Positions 30,134 through 38,418 of a DNA stretch of 42,250 nt are shown here, piece after piece. Positions within the stretch are counted from its first letter, which is position 1. Every line of letters starts with the position of its first letter. The notes beneath the pieces were generated by a model that saw only the letters and a program-made list of their open reading frames with translations, ran no database searches and was not told where the DNA came from. The DNA is from Oscillospiraceae bacterium (GTDB taxonomy: Bacteria > Bacillota > Clostridia > Oscillospirales > Oscillospiraceae). The stretch covers positions 1 through 42,250 of the forward strand of contig SVKV01000016.1 of assembly GCA_015068305.1 (NCBI GenBank), read 5' to 3'. The position numbers and the translations under genes were made by a program.

Positions 30134-30589
30134 ATGGAGATCAAGCTGAAACTCAACGGCAAGAATATCGTGGCCTCCGTGGAAGCCGATACCGTCCTGC
30201 TGGATTTTCTGCGGGATAAGGGCTGCCTGTCAGTCAAGCGGGGCTGCGACACCTCCAACTGCGGTCTTTGCACCGTGCTGATGGACGGTAAGCCCATTCT
30301 GTCCTGCTCTACCCTGGCCGTCCGGGCTGACGGCCATGAGATCCGGACCCTGGAAGGCTTGCAGGAAGAGGCTGCTGATTTCGTAGGCTTTATCGCCGAT
30401 CAGGGTGCTGACCAGTGCGGCTTCTGCAACCCCGGCTTTGTGATGAACACCATTGCTCTGCTCCGTGAAAATCCCGATCCTACTGATGACGAGATCCGTG
30501 CGTACCTCGCAGGTAACCTGTGCCGCTGCTCCGGCTATGACGGACAGCTCCGGGGCATCCGTAACTACCTGAATTCCCGTAAGGCATAA
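30134..30589 (+). CDS. xdhC: Molybdenum hydroxylase 2Fe-2S subunit
   Basis: The 151-residue subunit has two [2Fe-2S] clusters. The plant-ferredoxin-like cluster is held by SVKRGCDTSNCGLCTVLMDGKPILSC and the second, helical cluster by QCGFCNPGFVM ... GNLCRCSGYD. These eight cysteines match the CoxS/XdhC family exactly. GGAGG lies before the ATG and the gene follows the FAD subunit by 1 bp. It passes electrons from the molybdenum centre to FAD. Confidence 0.96.
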   Translation: MEIKLKLNGKNIVASVEADTVLLDFLRDKGCLSVKRGCDTSNCGLCTVLMDGKPILSCSTLAVRADGHEIRTLEGLQEEAADFVGFIADQGADQCGFCNPGFVMNTIALLRENPDPTDDEIRAYLAGNLCRCSGYDGQLRGIRNYLNSRKA

Positions 30590-30599
30590 GGAGGCAGCT

Positions 30600-32894
30600 A
30601 TGGAACACAAGGAATATAAATCCATCAACAAATCCGTCCGGAAGAAAGACTCCATGCAGCTTCTGCTGGGTAAGCCTGTCTATACGGACGATGTGACCCC
30701 CAAGGATGCTCTGGTGGTCAAGATTCTCCGCTCTCCCCATGCCAATGCCATGGTGAAATCCATCAACACCGCAGCAGCAAAGAAGGTTCCCGGTGTTGTG
30801 GACATCTACACCTGGGAGGATGTGCCCCAGACCCGTTTCGCCATTGCCGGTCAGACCTTCCCGGAGCCCTCTCCCTATGACCGTCTGATCATTGACCGCC
30901 ATGTGCGCTTTGCCGGCGATGCGGTTGCCATCATTGCCGCTGAGACCGAAAAGGCCGCGCTGAAGGCCATGAAGCTGATCAAGGTCAAGTATGAGCTTCT
31001 CCCCGCTGTGCTGGATTTCCGCACCGCCAAGGACAATGCAGTTCTGGTTCATCCGGAAGAGGACTGGTTCCCGCCCTGTGAAGTAGGCGGCGATCCCAAG
31101 CGGAATCTGGTTGCCAGTGACGACGAGATTCACGGCGATGTGGAAGGTGTTATGGCCCAGTGTGACATCGTTCTGGAACGGACCTATCACACCAAGGCCT
31201 ACAACCAGGCCATGATGGAGCCCTTTACCTGCTATGCCAACTTCGACCGCTACGGCCGTCTGCATATCATTTCCTCCACCCAGATTGTCTTCCACACAAG
31301 ACGTATCCTGTCCCGGGCATTGGGTATTCCCAAGAGCAAGATCCGCGTGGAGAAACCCCGGATCGGCGGCGGCTTCGGTGCCAAGCAGACAGCGGTCTGC
31401 GATGTGTACCCGGCCTTTGTTGCCATGAAGACCGGCCGGCCCGCACGAATTACTTACACCCGTGAAGAATCCCAGATTGCCGGTTCTCCCCGGCATGAGA
31501 TGGAGATCACCCTGCGGATGGGCGCCATGAAAAACGGCAAGATCCGGGTCATGGATCTGTATACCCTGTCCAACACCGGCGCATATGGTGAGCATGGCCC
31601 CACAACGGTTGGCCTTTCCGGCCACAAGGCTCTGCCTCTGTACACCGGTTCTCTGGAAGCGCACCGTTTCCACTATGATGTGGTCTACACCAATCTTCAG
31701 GCAGCAGGTGCTTACCGCGGTTACGGCGCTACCCAGGGCATCTTCGCTGTGGAATCCATGGTCAGCGAGCTGGCCGAGCAGCTGGGTATGGATGCAACCG
31801 CCATCCGGGATATGAATATGATTAAAGAAGGCATGGTCATGCCCGCCTACTACAATGAGATCGCCAATGCCTGCGCGTTGGATCGCTGCATGGAGCACTG
31901 CCGCCAGATGTTTAACTGGGAAGAGCGCTCCAAGGTCCGTGACATGGGCAACGGCAAGGTTAGAACTGCCGGTGTCGCCATGGGTATGCAGGGCAGCTGT
32001 ATCTCCAATGTGGACGTGGGCTCCGCCACACTGAAGCTCAGTGAAGACGGCACCTACAATTTGATCATCGGCGCCGCTGATATGGGCACCGGCTGTGATA
32101 CGATCCTGGCCCAGATGGTAGCCGAGCTGATGGACTGCGATGTGGACGATGTGGCGGTCTTCGGCGCGGATACCGACGTTTCCCCCTATGACTCCGGCTC
32201 CTATGCTTCCTCCACTACGTATATCACCGGTATGGCTGTGGTAAAGGCCTGCAATGAGCTGAAGAAGCAAATCTGCACCATTGCCGCCGGCATGATGGAC
32301 TGTGAAGAGATGGAAGTTGAGTTTGCCAGCACCTGCGTCCGCCGGACCGGTACCGAGCAGACTGTCAGCCTTACCGACATTGCCTACAAGGCCCAGGTGG
32401 GCAACACCGTTCCTGCGGAAACCACCCAGACCCACACTTCTCCTGTTTCTCCTCCCCCCTATATGGTGGGCATGGTGGAGATCGAACTGGACAAGCTCAC
32501 CGGCAAGGTGGATATCCTGGATTACATGGCTGTCGTGGACTGCGGCATCCCCATTAACCCCAATCTGGCACGGATCCAGACCGAAGGCGGTATCGTTCAG
32601 GGCATCGGCCATACGCTGATGGAAAATGTGACCTACGACCGCAACGGCCGTCCTGCGGAGTCCTCCTTCATGCAGTACAAGGTGCCCACCCGTCTGGATA
32701 TGGGCCGGCTGAAGGTGGAGTTTGAGCACAGCTATGAGCCCACCGGTCCCTTCGGCGCCAAGTCCATCGGCGAGATCGTCATCAATACCCCCGGTCCTGC
32801 CATTGCCCACGCCATCTACCGGGCAACGGGCAAATGGTTCCGGGAACTGCCCATCACCCCCGAGCAGATTGCAATGGCTCTGGCTGAAGAATAA
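30600..32894 (+). CDS. xdhA: Molybdenum hydroxylase catalytic subunit (xanthine dehydrogenase family)
   Basis: This 764-residue molybdopterin subunit has an N-terminal a/b-hammerhead domain (KPVYTDDVTPKDALVVKILRSPHANAMV), the cofactor-binding segments GGGFGAKQT and AYRGYGATQG (with the arginine expected for purine-type hydroxylases), GSCISNVDVGSATLKL, and GAKSIGEIVINTPGPAIAHAI, whose glutamate is the catalytic base in xanthine dehydrogenase. It lacks the AYRCSF loop of CO dehydrogenase. Purine permeases and xpt nearby favour a purine substrate, but other N-heterocycles or aldehydes are possible. AAGGAGG precedes the ATG. Whether it carries selenium cannot be decided here. Confidence 0.94.
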   Translation: MEHKEYKSINKSVRKKDSMQLLLGKPVYTDDVTPKDALVVKILRSPHANAMVKSINTAAAKKVPGVVDIYTWEDVPQTRFAIAGQTFPEPSPYDRLIIDRHVRFAGDAVAIIAAETEKAALKAMKLIKVKYELLPAVLDFRTAKDNAVLVHPEEDWFPPCEVGGDPKRNLVASDDEIHGDVEGVMAQCDIVLERTYHTKAYNQAMMEPFTCYANFDRYGRLHIISSTQIVFHTRRILSRALGIPKSKIRVEKPRIGGGFGAKQTAVCDVYPAFVAMKTGRPARITYTREESQIAGSPRHEMEITLRMGAMKNGKIRVMDLYTLSNTGAYGEHGPTTVGLSGHKALPLYTGSLEAHRFHYDVVYTNLQAAGAYRGYGATQGIFAVESMVSELAEQLGMDATAIRDMNMIKEGMVMPAYYNEIANACALDRCMEHCRQMFNWEERSKVRDMGNGKVRTAGVAMGMQGSCISNVDVGSATLKLSEDGTYNLIIGAADMGTGCDTILAQMVAELMDCDVDDVAVFGADTDVSPYDSGSYASSTTYITGMAVVKACNELKKQICTIAAGMMDCEEMEVEFASTCVRRTGTEQTVSLTDIAYKAQVGNTVPAETTQTHTSPVSPPPYMVGMVEIELDKLTGKVDILDYMAVVDCGIPINPNLARIQTEGGIVQGIGHTLMENVTYDRNGRPAESSFMQYKVPTRLDMGRLKVEFEHSYEPTGPFGAKSIGEIVINTPGPAIAHAIYRATGKWFRELPITPEQIAMALAEE

Positions 32895-32973
32895 TCCTTC
32901 CGGAATAACCTACCCTGTAGACAAGTAGTACAACATTTTCAGCAAACCTTAGGTTTACATCTCGACTTTTGAC

Positions 32974-33020
32974 CCCCCTCTCATGGTATAATGACGTAAA
33001 TTTCCATGAGAGGGGGCGTT
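32974..33020 (+). repeat. 13-bp perfect palindrome around a TATAAT promoter
   Basis: CCCCCTCTCATGG (32974-32986) is inversely repeated at 33004-33016. The 17-nt loop begins with TATAAT (32987-32992), which together with the preceding TGG is an extended -10 element. Read through from the hydroxylase operon, the RNA would fold into a strong stem followed by CGTTTTTT, a good intrinsic terminator. RNA started from the inner promoter (about 33000) would lack the left arm. Confidence 0.75.
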
Positions 33021-33024
33021 TTTT

Positions 33025-33081
33025 ATGAGCGAACAAGTTGAAAAGACGCCATGTTGTTTAGGCTTACTGGCCCATGTGTGA
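33025..33081 (+). CDS. Possible 18-codon mini-gene
   Basis: The reading frame encodes MSEQVEKTPCCLGLLAHV. A purine-rich ribosome site GAGAGGGGG (33008-33016) lies 8 bp before the ATG, good spacing for this organism. Its ribosome site is one arm of the 13-bp palindrome and its start codon lies in the 14-bp internal stem, so translation would depend on RNA folding. The pair of cysteines is notable. It may be a genuine micro-peptide, a leader peptide, or coincidence. Confidence 0.35.
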   Translation: MSEQVEKTPCCLGLLAHV

Positions 33082-33122
33082 GCCACCAGATGAGAACCAC
33101 GCAGAACCTCGTAAAATAACGC

Positions 33123-33152
33123 ATCCCCGACCGTAACAGTCGGGGATTTTTG
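33123..33152 (+). terminator. Terminator of the small transcript
   Basis: A perfect 9-bp stem ATCCCCGAC (33123-33131) with 33139-33147 and a 7-nt loop, followed by TTTTG on plus. The minus-strand tail (GCGTTATTTT) is weaker, so it points to a plus-strand RNA. Confidence 0.82.
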
Positions 33153-33180
33153 TATTATGCGAAATATTGATAACAATCAT

Positions 33181-33204
33181 GGCCCGGCGACATACCGCCG
33201 GGCC
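33181..33204 (-). terminator. Hairpin after the C-S lyase gene
   Basis: A perfect 9-bp GC stem (GGCCCGGCG 33181-33189 with 33196-33204) just after the stop codon on the minus strand. The following minus-strand sequence, ATGATTGTTATC, is only moderately T-rich. Confidence 0.6.
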
Positions 33205-33211
33205 AGAAACA

Positions 33212-34414
33212 TTAGTTCAACTCGTTCATTGCTGCAGTCAGCATATGCATTGCCTTCTCTACGAGACATCTGGGACAGGCCAGATTGAATCGCAGGAAGC
33301 CTTCACCGCCGGGACCGAACCAGGTACCCATATCCACACCAATGTGAGCCTTATGAATGATGACGTGTTCAATTTCTTCCGTGGTCATACCGGTTCCACG
33401 GAAATCCACCCAGATCATGTATGTACCCTCGGATTTTCTCATCTTCAGCATGGGCAGATGCTCTTTCAGATACTGCTCCACATAGTCCATATTGGCACCG
33501 ACGTAGGCACTCAGGCCATCAGCATACTCTTCGCAACAGTTATAGGCAGTTTCCAGCGCCACCTGTCCAAACCAGTTCATACCGATGATCCGGTTTGCTG
33601 TCTGTCCCCGCTCAAACTTTGCCCGAATGGTCTCATTCGGAATTACCGCATATGCTGTCTGCAAAGCGGCCAAGTTAAAGGTTTTGCTCGGAGCATAGTG
33701 GAAAATGGTGTTCTGCCGAATCTTTTCAGAAAGCGTGCCCATGGAGCAATACTGGGATCCGGGCATGATCAAGTCTGCATGAATCTCATCGCAGATCAGC
33801 AGTACACCATTGTCTGCGCACAGTTCTCCCAACCGGGTCAGTTCCTCTGCAGTCCAGCAGCGACCGGTAGGATTGTGAGGATTTGCCACAATCAGGATCT
33901 TATTGTTGGGATCTTTGACCTGCTGCTCCAGTTCCTCAAAATTGATCGTATAATAACCATCCGTTTCAATCAACTGGTTCACAACCAATTTGCGGTCATT
34001 GTTACGAATGCCATCCATAAAAGGATAGTAAGCGGGGGTCTGTACGATAATGCCGTCCCCAGGAGCAGAGAAACTCTGGTAGGCGATGTTAAAAGCAGGA
34101 ACCACACCGGGAGTAAACAGGATCCATTCCTTCTTCACATCCCACTTGTAGCGGCGCTGAACCCAGTTCACAATCGCATCGACGAAACTGTTGGGGCGGC
34201 CAAGAATATATCCGTAAACGCTATGCTGCGCCCGCTCAGTCACTGCCTGCGCCACTTCCTCCGGGACTCTGAAGTCCATATCCGCGATCCACATAGGCAG
34301 CATTTCCACATCCGGGGCAACACCAAATTTCGCGTTGCAGCCGTCCCATTTGATGCTGCGGCTGCCCCTGCGCTCAACGTACGTATCGAAAAATTCTTTT
34401 CCGTATTTCATCAT
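33212..34414 (-). CDS. MalY/PatB-type PLP enzyme (C-S beta-lyase/aminotransferase)
   Basis: This 400-residue fold-type I PLP enzyme belongs to the MalY/PatB group. The start YGKEFFDTYVERRGSRSIKWD and the Asp-rich LPMWIADMDFRVPEEV are typical. It has NPHNPTGRCWTAEEL, CDEIHADLIMPG, the PLP-lysine motif APSKTFNLAALQ and FGPGGEGFLRFNLACPR with the substrate carboxylate arginine. MalY/PatB enzymes cleave cystathionine, cystine or cysteine S-conjugates to a thiol, pyruvate and ammonia. It is the last gene of the importer operon and overlaps the DUF1847-like gene by 4 bp (ATGA), so it likely acts on an imported compound. Confidence 0.9.
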   Translation of the reverse strand: MMKYGKEFFDTYVERRGSRSIKWDGCNAKFGVAPDVEMLPMWIADMDFRVPEEVAQAVTERAQHSVYGYILGRPNSFVDAIVNWVQRRYKWDVKKEWILFTPGVVPAFNIAYQSFSAPGDGIIVQTPAYYPFMDGIRNNDRKLVVNQLIETDGYYTINFEELEQQVKDPNNKILIVANPHNPTGRCWTAEELTRLGELCADNGVLLICDEIHADLIMPGSQYCSMGTLSEKIRQNTIFHYAPSKTFNLAALQTAYAVIPNETIRAKFERGQTANRIIGMNWFGQVALETAYNCCEEYADGLSAYVGANMDYVEQYLKEHLPMLKMRKSEGTYMIWVDFRGTGMTTEEIEHVIIHKAHIGVDMGTWFGPGGEGFLRFNLACPRCLVEKAMHMLTAAMNELN

Positions 34415-35043
34415 TTATCTCCGTAAAACCGTTTCTTGTAATAGCCGTTTGCCATGTAGATCGCCTGAATGGGATTGTGGCCGGTGACACGGTCCTTCAC
34501 TGCCAATACCGTGCAGGGTGCCTCCATATATTTAATAGCCAGGGTATCGTGGCCCACGCACAGTCCCAGCAGAATATTGAACTCGGTCTTCTCCTCGTTC
34601 ATAGCCAGAGCCTGTCCGATGGGATTGCACATAACTTCATTGGCGCATCCGGATAAGGTTTCCGCATCCGTCAAACCGATGGAGGATTTGGGCTGTGCGC
34701 CATTCTTGCAAATGACGGAGACCACCTCGAATCCGTGATGGGTCAAAATTTTGTTGACCTCCCGTGCTTCATTGTGCAGTCCCATACAAAATACCAGTCC
34801 CAGTTTATGGTAGCCTGCTTTTTTGCAGAAATGGACAATTTCTTCCATGCGGCAGTGTACACCATAACCTTCCGCTTCCACTTTTCCCGCTGCATTGGCA
34901 ATCCGGTAGTTTTCCTCTTCCCGGTAAAGTTGGGCGGCTTTTTCTTGAATACCTTCATTCTTGCTGGGACAGCATGTCATAGTCTTGCTCATATCCCGAA
35001 ATTTGCAGCCAACCTGGCGGCATTCTGCGCACATATAGGACAT
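34411..35043 (-). CDS. DUF1847-like cysteine-rich protein
   Basis: This 210-residue cytoplasmic protein has no signal peptide. The N-terminus MSYMCAECRQVGCKFRDMSKTMTCCPS holds five cysteines in about 25 residues, a probable metal or Fe-S site. More cysteines follow in MEEIVHFCKKAGYHKLGLVFCMGL, GCANEVMCNPIGQA and LLGLCVGHD. The layout resembles DUF1847, described as uncharacterised metal-binding proteins. I use the ATG at 35043, after GGGGAG; an upstream in-frame extension to 35142 runs into the preceding gene. Cotranscribed with an importer and a C-S lyase, it may handle sulfur or metal; this is inference. Confidence 0.82.
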   Translation of the reverse strand: MSYMCAECRQVGCKFRDMSKTMTCCPSKNEGIQEKAAQLYREEENYRIANAAGKVEAEGYGVHCRMEEIVHFCKKAGYHKLGLVFCMGLHNEAREVNKILTHHGFEVVSVICKNGAQPKSSIGLTDAETLSGCANEVMCNPIGQALAMNEEKTEFNILLGLCVGHDTLAIKYMEAPCTVLAVKDRVTGHNPIQAIYMANGYYKKRFYGDK

Positions 35044-35075
35044 AAAAAACTCCCCTTTATTCGTTATCAGATATA

Positions 35076-35495
35076 TTACATCAAAATCAAGTAGGCTACA
35101 AAAAAGACCACTGCCACAATTGCATCCGCGCAAAGTCTGCATACTGTCTTTTCTTCCGGATCCAGACCTTCGAATGCATCCACATCCGTATTGAGCAGAT
35201 CCTTCAGTCGGAAAGGCATGTTGGGTCTGGGGGCATCTGCATCCTTGTTCCGAAACAGATCGCCCAGAGGCCTCATTCCGTCAAAGACAAGATACTGCAG
35301 CCATGTCCAAAGGATAAAGTAGACTGTCAGAAAGAAGAAACTCCGCTGTAAGTGATTTTCCTGGATTGCACTTTCGGATCCGATGTATCTGGACCACACC
35401 AGCGCGGCACACAGACCCAATGCAAGCTTCAGCACAGCAGAATAGAAAATAGGCCGACGCAAGTGGGGCCTGAGTATCTCCAAAAATCGCTTCAT
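35076..35495 (-). CDS. Small membrane protein in importer operon, unknown function
   Basis: I do not recognise this 139-residue protein. Three hydrophobic helices are clear (IFYSAVLKLALGLCAALVW, FFFLTVYFILWTWLQYLVF and, at the very end, ADAIVAVVFFVAYLILM). Between helices 2 and 3 is a soluble stretch (MRPLGDLFRNKDADAPRPNMPFRLKDLLNTDVDAFEGLDPEEK). AAAGGAAAA precedes the ATG. It follows the last ATPase by 21 bp and precedes the DUF1847-like gene by 32 bp, in the same direction. Confidence 0.78.
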   Translation of the reverse strand: MKRFLEILRPHLRRPIFYSAVLKLALGLCAALVWSRYIGSESAIQENHLQRSFFFLTVYFILWTWLQYLVFDGMRPLGDLFRNKDADAPRPNMPFRLKDLLNTDVDAFEGLDPEEKTVCRLCADAIVAVVFFVAYLILM

Positions 35496-35516
35496 AGCGT
35501 TTTTCCTTTCTGTAAA

Positions 35517-36440
35517 TCAGATTTCCTTCCGGTACTGTTCCAGTTCCTTCCGGTTACCATAGACATAATGTCCGGCAGAGATTTCTTCCCACACGGGCTT
35601 ATCCACGGAGTAATCATGGATTGCAGGATCATAAATCAGCAATTCCTTGTTGCGCTCCTTCCGGGGGTCCGGGATGGGAACGGCAGCCAACAGCGCCTTG
35701 GTATAAGGGTGCAGAGGGTGGTTGAAGAGTTCTTCCGTTTCAGCCAGTTCCACGATCCGTCCCTTGTAAATAACGGCAACACGGTCGGAAACAAACCGGA
35801 CAACAGACAGATCATGGGCAACAAAGAGATAGGTCAGTCCCCGCTCCCGCTTCAGCTTGTTCAGCAGGTTCAATACCTGGGCACGGATGGAAACGTCCAG
35901 TGCAGAAATAGGCTCGTCTGCCACAATAAACTCCGGTTCCATTACCAATGCACGGGCAATACCAATACGCTGGCGCTGGCCGCCGGAGAACTCATGGGGA
36001 AACCGGGTCGCGAATTCCGGCAGCAGGCCCACATCCCGCAGTGCTTGATCCACTTTATTCTTCCGGTCCTGCTCATCTTTATAAAGTTTATGGTTGATCA
36101 GGCCTTCGGAAACAATGTAGTCCACCTTGGCCCGCTCGTTCAGAGAGGCCATTGGATCCTGGAATACCATCTGACAGTTCTTGATGATTTCCTTATCCAG
36201 TTCCTTGCTGATCCGTCCGTTGATTTTCTTACCCTTGTAAAGAATTTCGCCGGCGGTGGTGGGATTGATTCTCAGAATGGCACGGCCAATGGTGGTCTTA
36301 CCGGAACCGGATTCACCGACCAGTGCAAAGGTTTCTCCCTTATAAATGTCGAAGGACACACGGTCAACAGCAATAAACTTTTTCCGGCCTCTGCCAAAAC
36401 TGACCTGCAGATTTTTGATTTCAATCAGTTTCTCAGCCAT
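35517..36440 (-). CDS. Oligopeptide/dipeptide ABC importer ATPase (OppF/DppF type)
   Basis: This 307-residue ATPase has Walker [11 protein letters not shown]-loop [13 protein letters not shown], signature [15 protein letters not shown], Walker [13 protein letters not shown], and [11 protein letters not shown]. The C-terminal extension ([23 protein letters not shown]) is the oligopeptide/dipeptide family tail, followed by an extra 35 residues ([26 protein letters not shown]). GGAGGAG precedes the ATG, and the gene overlaps the OppD-type gene by 8 bp. Confidence 0.94.
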   Translation of the reverse strand: MAEKLIEIKNLQVSFGRGRKKFIAVDRVSFDIYKGETFALVGESGSGKTTIGRAILRINPTTAGEILYKGKKINGRISKELDKEIIKNCQMVFQDPMASLNERAKVDYIVSEGLINHKLYKDEQDRKNKVDQALRDVGLLPEFATRFPHEFSGGQRQRIGIARALVMEPEFIVADEPISALDVSIRAQVLNLLNKLKRERGLTYLFVAHDLSVVRFVSDRVAVIYKGRIVELAETEELFNHPLHPYTKALLAAVPIPDPRKERNKELLIYDPAIHDYSVDKPVWEEISAGHYVYGNRKELEQYRKEI

Positions 36441-37491
36441 GGTGCATCTCCTCCAGATATTCTTCCTTCAGTTTCCGGAATATCTCCGGCTGCTGGATCT
36501 TGGGTGCTCTGGGATCTAAGTACCAGGTCTTTGCCTGATGGGTGGGGGAAATCTCAAAGTAAGGAGGTTCTTCCACAAAGTCGATTTCCAGAGGCCGCTG
36601 ATTCCGGGGAGCAAACGCATCACCCTGAATCTGGTAGAACAAGTTGGGAGGTGTGCCCTCAATGGAAGGTAGATCCTCGCCCTTGATGCCGTACTGGGGC
36701 AGACTGGACATCAGCGCCCAAGTATAGGGATGCCAGGCATCATAGAAGATTTCTTCCACCATGCCGTATTCTACAATCTGACCGGCATACATAACAGCCA
36801 CACGGTCAGCAACGTTTGCCACAACACCCAGGTCATGGGTGATGTAGATAACGGTCATGTTGTATTCCTGCTGCAAATCCCGGATCAGTTTCAGAATCTG
36901 TGCCTGGATAGTCACATCCAGCGCTGTGGTGGGCTCATCACAAATCAGGATTTCTGGATGGCAGGCCACCGCAATAGCAATGACCACGCGCTGACGCATA
37001 CCACCGGAAAACTCATGGGGATACTGGTGGTAACGATTCTTCGCATCGGGAATACCTACTTTTTCCAGCATAGCAATGGCTTCTGCCTTTGCGGCCCTAC
37101 CATGAAGTCCCTGGTTCCGGGTGATGGCCTCCTGGAGTTGTTTGCCCACAGTCATCAGCGGGTTTAAGGACGTCATGGGGTCCTGCATGACCATGGAGAT
37201 TTTTTTGCCCCGGATGGTCATCCATTGTTTCTCCGTTTTGTACTTGGAGATATCCGTGCCATGGTACTCAATCGTACCGCCGGTAATTTTGCCGTTGGCA
37301 TCCAGCATACCCAGGAAGGACTTGGTAAAGACGGATTTGCCAGAGCCGGACTCACCCACGATGGCCAACGTTTCACCCTGATACAGATCCAGGGAGCATT
37401 TGCGAATCGCTTTCAGTGTCCGACCACGGAGGTTGAAGGCAATCTCCACATCTTTGGCGGAAAGGATGATTTTGTTATTCATATCATTCAC
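36433..37491 (-). CDS. Oligopeptide/dipeptide ABC importer ATPase (OppD/DppD type)
   Basis: This 352-residue partner ATPase has [33 protein letters not shown], signature [15 protein letters not shown], Walker [13 protein letters not shown], and [12 protein letters not shown]. The peptide-family tail is present ([32 protein letters not shown]) but the usual C-terminal cysteine-rich stretch is replaced by [16 protein letters not shown] with no cysteines, so no Fe-S site as in some OppD/DppD proteins. GGGGGAG suits the ATG at 37482 better than the first ATG at 37491. Confidence 0.94.
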   Translation of the reverse strand: MNDMNNKIILSAKDVEIAFNLRGRTLKAIRKCSLDLYQGETLAIVGESGSGKSVFTKSFLGMLDANGKITGGTIEYHGTDISKYKTEKQWMTIRGKKISMVMQDPMTSLNPLMTVGKQLQEAITRNQGLHGRAAKAEAIAMLEKVGIPDAKNRYHQYPHEFSGGMRQRVVIAIAVACHPEILICDEPTTALDVTIQAQILKLIRDLQQEYNMTVIYITHDLGVVANVADRVAVMYAGQIVEYGMVEEIFYDAWHPYTWALMSSLPQYGIKGEDLPSIEGTPPNLFYQIQGDAFAPRNQRPLEIDFVEEPPYFEISPTHQAKTWYLDPRAPKIQQPEIFRKLKEEYLEEMHHG

Positions 37492-37497
37492 TCCCCC

Positions 37498-38418
37498 TTA
37501 GACATGGTTCTTGGGGTCAGCCGCATCGGAGAATGCGTTGCCCACGATGTAGAATGTAAAGGTCACGATGGAAACAATGGCCGCGGGGAAGAACAACAGA
37601 TGGGGTCTGTTCAGGAAGTCGACGCGGCCATTGCGGAGCAAAATACCCAGAGAGGGGGTGTTGACATCCAGACCCAGTCCCAGATAGGACAGGCTGGCTT
37701 CCATAGCAATGGTGCCGGGAATGGAGATAGCCAGTCGCAGAATGACCGCGCTGACCAGCTGGGGCAGGATATTGCGGATCAGAATTCTGTGGATGGGGGT
37801 GCCCAGGCAGCGGGAAGCCAGATTGAATTCCCGGTCACGGTAGATCATGACCAGATTGCGGACATTTCGTGCCATACCCATCCATCCGATGCAGATCATG
37901 GTGGTGGCCATGATGGTAAAGGACTGGCCTACGACCATCGCAATGAGGGTCATGTAAATGATGGTAGGGATATTGGTGATGAAGTTATAGAGTTCCGTAA
38001 AGAACCGATCCAACGCTCTTACATAACCCCACAGGCAGCCAATGAAGATACCCAGCACGGATTCACCCACCGCAACGATCAGCGAAAGGCGAATAGAGAC
38101 CTGGGCGGCGTACCAAACCTGGCACCAGTAGTCACGGCCCAGATTGTCAGTGCCGAACCAATACTCAGCATTGGGAGTCAGATAGGCAATATCCCGGTCG
38201 ATGCGAAGATTGGTGTAGTCATATTTGGCAATGTCCATTGCCACGTAAGAGAAAAAAACCATGGCAAGGAAGAGAATCAGCATGAACACAGCGCTTTTCT
38301 TCTTCAGAAAATTCTGCATCACGGAACCCCAGTAGGAATAGTCCGAGAATCCGATGCGCTCCGCGTCCTCAGAGGAATGCTCCGCAAAACGGAACAGATC
38401 TTCTTTGTCTCTGATCAT
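37498..38418 (-). CDS. Oligopeptide/dipeptide ABC importer permease (OppC/DppC type)
   Basis: This 306-residue permease has a charged cytoplasmic N-terminus with KKKSAVFMLILFLAMVFFSYVAM as the first helix, the OppC-type WFGTDNLGRDYWCQVWYAAQVSIRLSL entry into the permease domain and the coupling motif ASRCLGTPIHRILIRNILPQL. Its ATG overlaps the OppB-type stop by 4 bp and AAGGAGGAG lies upstream. Forms a heterodimer channel with the OppB-type protein. Confidence 0.94.
   Translation of the reverse strand: MIRDKEDLFRFAEHSSEDAERIGFSDYSYWGSVMQNFLKKKSAVFMLILFLAMVFFSYVAMDIAKYDYTNLRIDRDIAYLTPNAEYWFGTDNLGRDYWCQVWYAAQVSIRLSLIVAVGESVLGIFIGCLWGYVRALDRFFTELYNFITNIPTIIYMTLIAMVVGQSFTIMATTMICIGWMGMARNVRNLVMIYRDREFNLASRCLGTPIHRILIRNILPQLVSAVILRLAISIPGTIAMEASLSYLGLGLDVNTPSLGILLRNGRVDFLNRPHLLFFPAAIVSIVTFTFYIVGNAFSDAADPKNHV

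Larger units (their letters stand above)
33000..33155 (+). ncRNA. Putative small structured transcript, family not recognised
   Basis: It has an extended -10 promoter at 32985-32992, a predicted start near 33000 and an intrinsic terminator at 33123-33151. Inside, 33016-33029 pairs with 33108-33122 over 14 bp with one bulge, closing a domain that contains a second helix GGCTTAC/GTGAGCC (33061-33067 with 33077-33083; alternative CTGG/CCAG). I cannot match it to a known family; 6S RNA or a leader-type RNA are possible. No plus-strand gene follows, so it is not an upstream regulator of one. Confidence 0.5.

Noticed and set aside
30600..32894. Selenium-dependent or CO-dehydrogenase assignment for the hydroxylase
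   Set aside because: The CO-dehydrogenase AYRCSF loop is absent, and no selenium-cofactor genes can be recognised in the window. I keep a general xanthine-dehydrogenase-family call.
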